From JAGVPT01 sp049578505 (lineage in GTDB: Bacteria; Bacteroidota; Ignavibacteria; UBA10030; UBA8401), in the NCBI GenBank assembly GCA_049578505.1, contig JBAUMC010000024.1:23871-87870 (forward strand): a stretch of DNA of 64,000 bases. Reading direction: 5' to 3'. Each line of letters begins with the position of its first letter. Positions within the stretch are counted from its first letter, which is position 1. The notes under the pieces were generated by a model, which worked only from the letters and a program-made list of their open reading frames with translations, did no database searches and was not told the origin of the DNA. The position numbers were made by a program, and so were the translations under genes. Below are positions 63,392 through 64,000 of this stretch, in pieces.

Positions 63392-64000
63392 CTATTTCAA
63401 CAATACAAGTTTCTTTACAGCGCTGAACGTCCCCGATTTCAAGCGATAAACATACACCCCGCTTGCGAGACCCGACCCATCGAACCTTACCGGCGGCTTT
63501 AATCCCGCTGTCTGATACTCGTTCACCAAAGTGGCAACCTCTCTGCCCAACACATCGTACACCCTTAATGTTGTAAAGTTTGAATTTTGTAAATAGTACT
63601 GGATCGATGTTGAAGAGTTGAACGGGTTTGGGAAATTTTGGTACAGCTCGAACGATGATGGAATGGTCGTCATGTTCAGGTTTGATGACCCGTAGTCGAA
63701 CTCGAATAAATTGTTCGGTGCCTCGTACGGCGTAGTGTACCGTTTATTGGTTGTGTCGATTGCCGAAATGTAGAATTTTATTTTTGTTCCGGTGCTCTGT
63801 TCCGGAATGTTCCCGGTGTAGCTTCCGGAATTATTTGACGAATCAATAATACCTGTCATTAGCATCGGGGACAACGCAAATGTTGCTCCTCCATCGCTAG
63901 AATACGATAGCATGATGGAATTCTTTTTAATCGGTGCGTTCGAGGCGGCACAAACAACAACGTTTGTACTGCCATCTCCTAAAACTATGATTTCCGGGTC
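63392..64000 (-). CDS. Secreted protein with type IX secretion system C-terminal sorting domain (fragment)
   Basis: The frame is open from the right edge to the stop at 63392, so the start lies outside; about 202 residues are seen. A beta-rich segment (IDSSNNSGSYTGNIPEQSTGTKIKFYISA) precedes the type A sorting domain: PSSFELYQNFPNPFNSSTSI, LRVYDVLGREVATLVNEYQTAG, SGLASGVYVYRLKSG and FSAVKKLVLLK. The domain directs export by the T9SS and cleavage or attachment to the cell surface. Its consensus form points to the Ignavibacteria/Chlorobi lineage. The cargo cannot be named from the fragment. Confidence 0.9.
   Translation of the reverse strand, partial: DPEIIVLGDGSTNVVVCAASNAPIKKNSIMLSYSSDGGATFALSPMLMTGIIDSSNNSGSYTGNIPEQSTGTKIKFYISAIDTTNKRYTTPYEAPNNLFEFDYGSSNLNMTTIPSSFELYQNFPNPFNSSTSIQYYLQNSNFTTLRVYDVLGREVATLVNEYQTAGLKPPVRFDGSGLASGVYVYRLKSGTFSAVKKLVLLK

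Overview
The window is bacterial chromosome of about 50% GC with dense, operon-packed genes. Taxonomic hints come from the right-edge exoprotein, which ends in a type IX secretion sorting domain (YQNFPNPFN...YDVLGREVATLVN...GVYVYRLKSG...KKLVLLK) of the Ignavibacteria/Chlorobi (Bacteroidota) type, from a DUF721/DciA gene inside the dnaN-recF-gyrB-gyrA cluster, from DUF2911 and DUF1460 proteins, and from promoters of the form TTG-N20-TATATT. I read it as a member of the Ignavibacteria or a close Bacteroidota/Chlorobi relative; the species cannot be named from this sequence.

Layout. 1-1.9 kb: an RND efflux pump (cut by the left edge) and its membrane fusion protein. 2.3-7.4 kb: a small cytochrome c-like lipoprotein, then typA/bipA and a membrane PP2C phosphatase, the latter two bracketed by two inverted copies of a 555-565 bp palindrome-rich element. 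7.5-13.2 kb: an overlapping operon of M28 peptidase, amidohydrolase and two glycosyltransferases. 13.3-18.4 kb: deoxynucleoside kinase, a divergent SF1 helicase-like ATPase and the convergent protease CtpA. 18.9-27 kb: VKOR-like protein, then dnaN-recF-dciA-gyrB-gyrA, with no dnaA next to it. 27.3-32.5 kb: an unrecognised lipoprotein/coiled-coil pair, a short hypothetical gene, the Mla-type lipid transporter (permease, ATPase, MCE protein) and an RRM protein. 33-36 kb: acyl-CoA synthetase and endonuclease IV. 36.1-42.5 kb, minus strand: yicC-gmk-rpoZ-coaBC-udg-dnaB-DUF1460. 42.7-47.3 kb: rqcH, a response regulator with an orphan DHp domain, DinB/YfiT, SDR and Nudix enzymes. 47.5-52 kb: three tandem parvulin-type foldases and rpsT. 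52-58.5 kb, minus strand: a TPR protein and the operon miaB-SPOR protein-sigma54 activator-lptE-family 2 glycosyltransferase. 58.8-64 kb: pta, DUF2911, DUF423, a von Willebrand A membrane protein and the T9SS exoprotein.

The genes are mostly housekeeping: replication (dnaN, recF, dciA, gyrA/B, dnaB), repair (nfo, udg), translation and ribosome rescue (typA, rpsT, rqcH, miaB) and envelope biogenesis (Mla, LptE, three SurA/PpiC foldases, RND pump).

The most unusual signal is non-coding. Five intergenic elements share terminal inverted repeats of the form GTRGTGRCTCAWTTTG; four are flanked by 9-bp direct repeats (three exact, one with a single mismatch). They therefore look like non-autonomous transposable elements (MITEs). 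The two long ones fold into a hierarchy of nested stem-loops. One landed in the T-tract of a transcription terminator and another just upstream of the typA promoter. No transposase is present in the window. Other points worth attention are a foldase gene that lacks a standard start codon and follows an A7 slippery stop, a helicase-like protein with altered motifs, two perfect inverted DnaA boxes at the divergent yicC/rqcH promoters, and a lipoprotein signal peptide encoded by an AT-rich repeat. No tRNA, rRNA, CRISPR array, insertion sequence with transposase, or prophage was seen.
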